Assembly: GCF_007097395.1 (NCBI RefSeq)
Contig: NZ_VKDC01000029.1
Span: forward strand, 1 to 64,000
Length of the DNA stretch: 64,000 bases
Source: Fulvivirga sp. M361
GTDB taxonomy: Bacteria; Bacteroidota; Bacteroidia; Cytophagales; Cyclobacteriaceae
Reading direction: 5' to 3'
Positions 63,029 to 64,000 of the stretch are shown piece after piece; position 1 is the first letter of the stretch; each line of letters starts with the position of its first letter. Position numbers and translations under genes: made by a program. The notes beneath the pieces are model-generated. The model ran no database searches. It saw nothing but the letters and a program-made list of their open reading frames with translations, and was not told the DNA's origin.

Positions 63029-63934
63029 CTAAAAATAACCTTGTTTTTTCCTGTCTTCCATGGCAGCTTCCGATCTTTTATCATCAGACCGGGTCCCTCT
63101 TTCTGTCTGGCGGGAGGCAGCCACTTCTTCAATGATATGTTCTAAATTACCTGCATCGGATTCTATGGCGCCGGTACAAGTCATATCACCAATGGTTCTG
63201 AAGCGAATGGTTTTGGTAACAGTTTCCTCAGATTCACGTTGTGGGACTATTCCATTACTGGCCATGATGACACCATCTCTGACAAAAACTTCCCGTTGAT
63301 GTGAGAAGTATAGGGAGGGTAGTTCTATCCCTTCCATCAAAATGTACTGCCATACATCCATTTCCGTCCAGTTGCTAATAGGGAATACCCTGAAATTTTC
63401 GCCAAAATGTTTTTTACCGTTAAATAAATTCCAAAGCTCCGGACGTTGGTTTTTAGGGTCCCACTGGCCAAATTCATCACGATGAGAGAAGAAACGTTCT
63501 TTGGCACGTGCTTTTTCTTCATCACGTCGTGCGCCACCCAGGCAAGCGTCGAACTTATTCGTTTCAATCGTCTCCAGCAAGGTCACTGTTTGTAGTGCAT
63601 TGCGGCTGGCGTTATATCCCTTTTCTTCTACTACTTTGCCTTCGTCAATAGACGTCTGTACAGAGCCTACGATTAGCTGGGCACCTAACTCATTGACATA
63701 TTTATCTCTGAACTCGATGGTTTCAGGAAAATTGTGCCCGGTATCGATGTGCACGAGAGGGAAAGGTATTTTTCCTGGGAAAAAAGCCTTTCGGGCTATA
63801 TGAGCAACTGTGATAGAGTCTTTACCACCTGAAAACAGTATGGCAGGATTTTCAAATTGCGCGGCTACTTCTCGTATGATAAAAATAGCTTCAGCCTCTA
63901 ATTCCTTTAAGTGCGTTAAGTTATACGCTTTCAT
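63029..63934 (-). CDS. cysD: Sulfate adenylyltransferase subunit CysD
   Basis: 301 residues, PP-loop ATP pyrophosphatase: LFSGGKDSITVAHIA, HIDTGHNFPETIEFRD and GGARRDEEKARAKER. It is complete, with its start at 63934; the promoter lies in the last 66 bases or beyond the window. First gene of cysD-cysN-pheS. Confidence 0.95.
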   Translation of the reverse strand: MKAYNLTHLKELEAEAIFIIREVAAQFENPAILFSGGKDSITVAHIARKAFFPGKIPFPLVHIDTGHNFPETIEFRDKYVNELGAQLIVGSVQTSIDEGKVVEEKGYNASRNALQTVTLLETIETNKFDACLGGARRDEEKARAKERFFSHRDEFGQWDPKNQRPELWNLFNGKKHFGENFRVFPISNWTEMDVWQYILMEGIELPSLYFSHQREVFVRDGVIMASNGIVPQRESEETVTKTIRFRTIGDMTCTGAIESDAGNLEHIIEEVAASRQTERGTRSDDKRSEAAMEDRKKQGYF

Positions 63935-64000
63935 TTATTTACAGATCAAATTTGTTTCTAACAGTCCACAAAGAACCGTTTATTAATGTAAAGATTTACA

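Noticed and set aside
1-64000. tRNA, rRNA or CRISPR array
   Set aside because: No T-loop-like motif, rRNA segment or regularly spaced repeat was seen in the intergenic regions.

Overview
The window reads as a chromosome segment of a Bacteroidota bacterium, most likely order Cytophagales. Support comes from the rpmB-rpmG-DUF4295 order next to ftsY, two proteins with type IX secretion (T9SS) C-terminal sorting domains, a DUF6452/DUF6048 pair, BshC (bacillithiol synthesis), WG-repeat and SUMF1 proteins, weak or absent Shine-Dalgarno sites, and several TAnnTTTG -7 promoter motifs. No rRNA, tRNA or CRISPR array was seen.

Region 1 (1-16 kb) is accessory DNA. A probable group II intron end lies at the left edge. 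Next is a four-gene cassette that looks like an antiviral or conflict system: a TOTE-type primase-helicase, an XRE regulator, a PHP-plus-ATPase (TrlF-like) protein and an AlbA_2/Schlafen-like protein with a C-terminal GHKL ATPase. The last three overlap, and the cassette sits between two copies of TAGTTGGACGTT. After it come a lipoprotein, two 796-bp REP-associated transposase elements (one intact, one with a nonsense codon), a third remnant, a solo REP, an XRE gene with candidate operators, a WG-repeat protein, a ParE/RelE-type toxin-antitoxin pair, and a 360-bp duplication of the 3' end of an unknown gene.

Region 2 (16-20.5 kb) is a small polysaccharide-degradation cluster: a Cys-type S1 sulfatase and two GH28-family beta-helix proteins. 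A lipoprotein formylglycine-generating enzyme with its catalytic Cys pair lies at 29-30 kb and could activate the sulfatase.

Region 3 (20.6-28.9 kb) is a molybdenum cofactor cluster: moaE, moaD, sufU, sufS and, divergently, moaA and moeA, then mocA-like, mobA and moaC. It contains a sulfur-transfer pair and a beta-helix protein of unknown role.

Region 4 (30-64 kb) is mostly core genome: an ECF sigma factor with a membrane partner, a DsrE-like protein, 5-formyl-THF cyclo-ligase, bshC, rimO, ftsY, ribosomal proteins L33 and L28, a lipid A-type acyltransferase, ornithine aminotransferase, hemB, a GroES-like protein, rmuC, homogentisate dioxygenase, a CtpA-type protease, a hemerythrin-like repair protein, ruvX, def, a methionine-type aminotransferase with an omega-amidase, murF, pheS and cysND. 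Two genes, sufS and the aminotransferase, have conserved N-terminal coding sequence with no ATG, GTG or TTG in front of it; ATT is the best start candidate in each.
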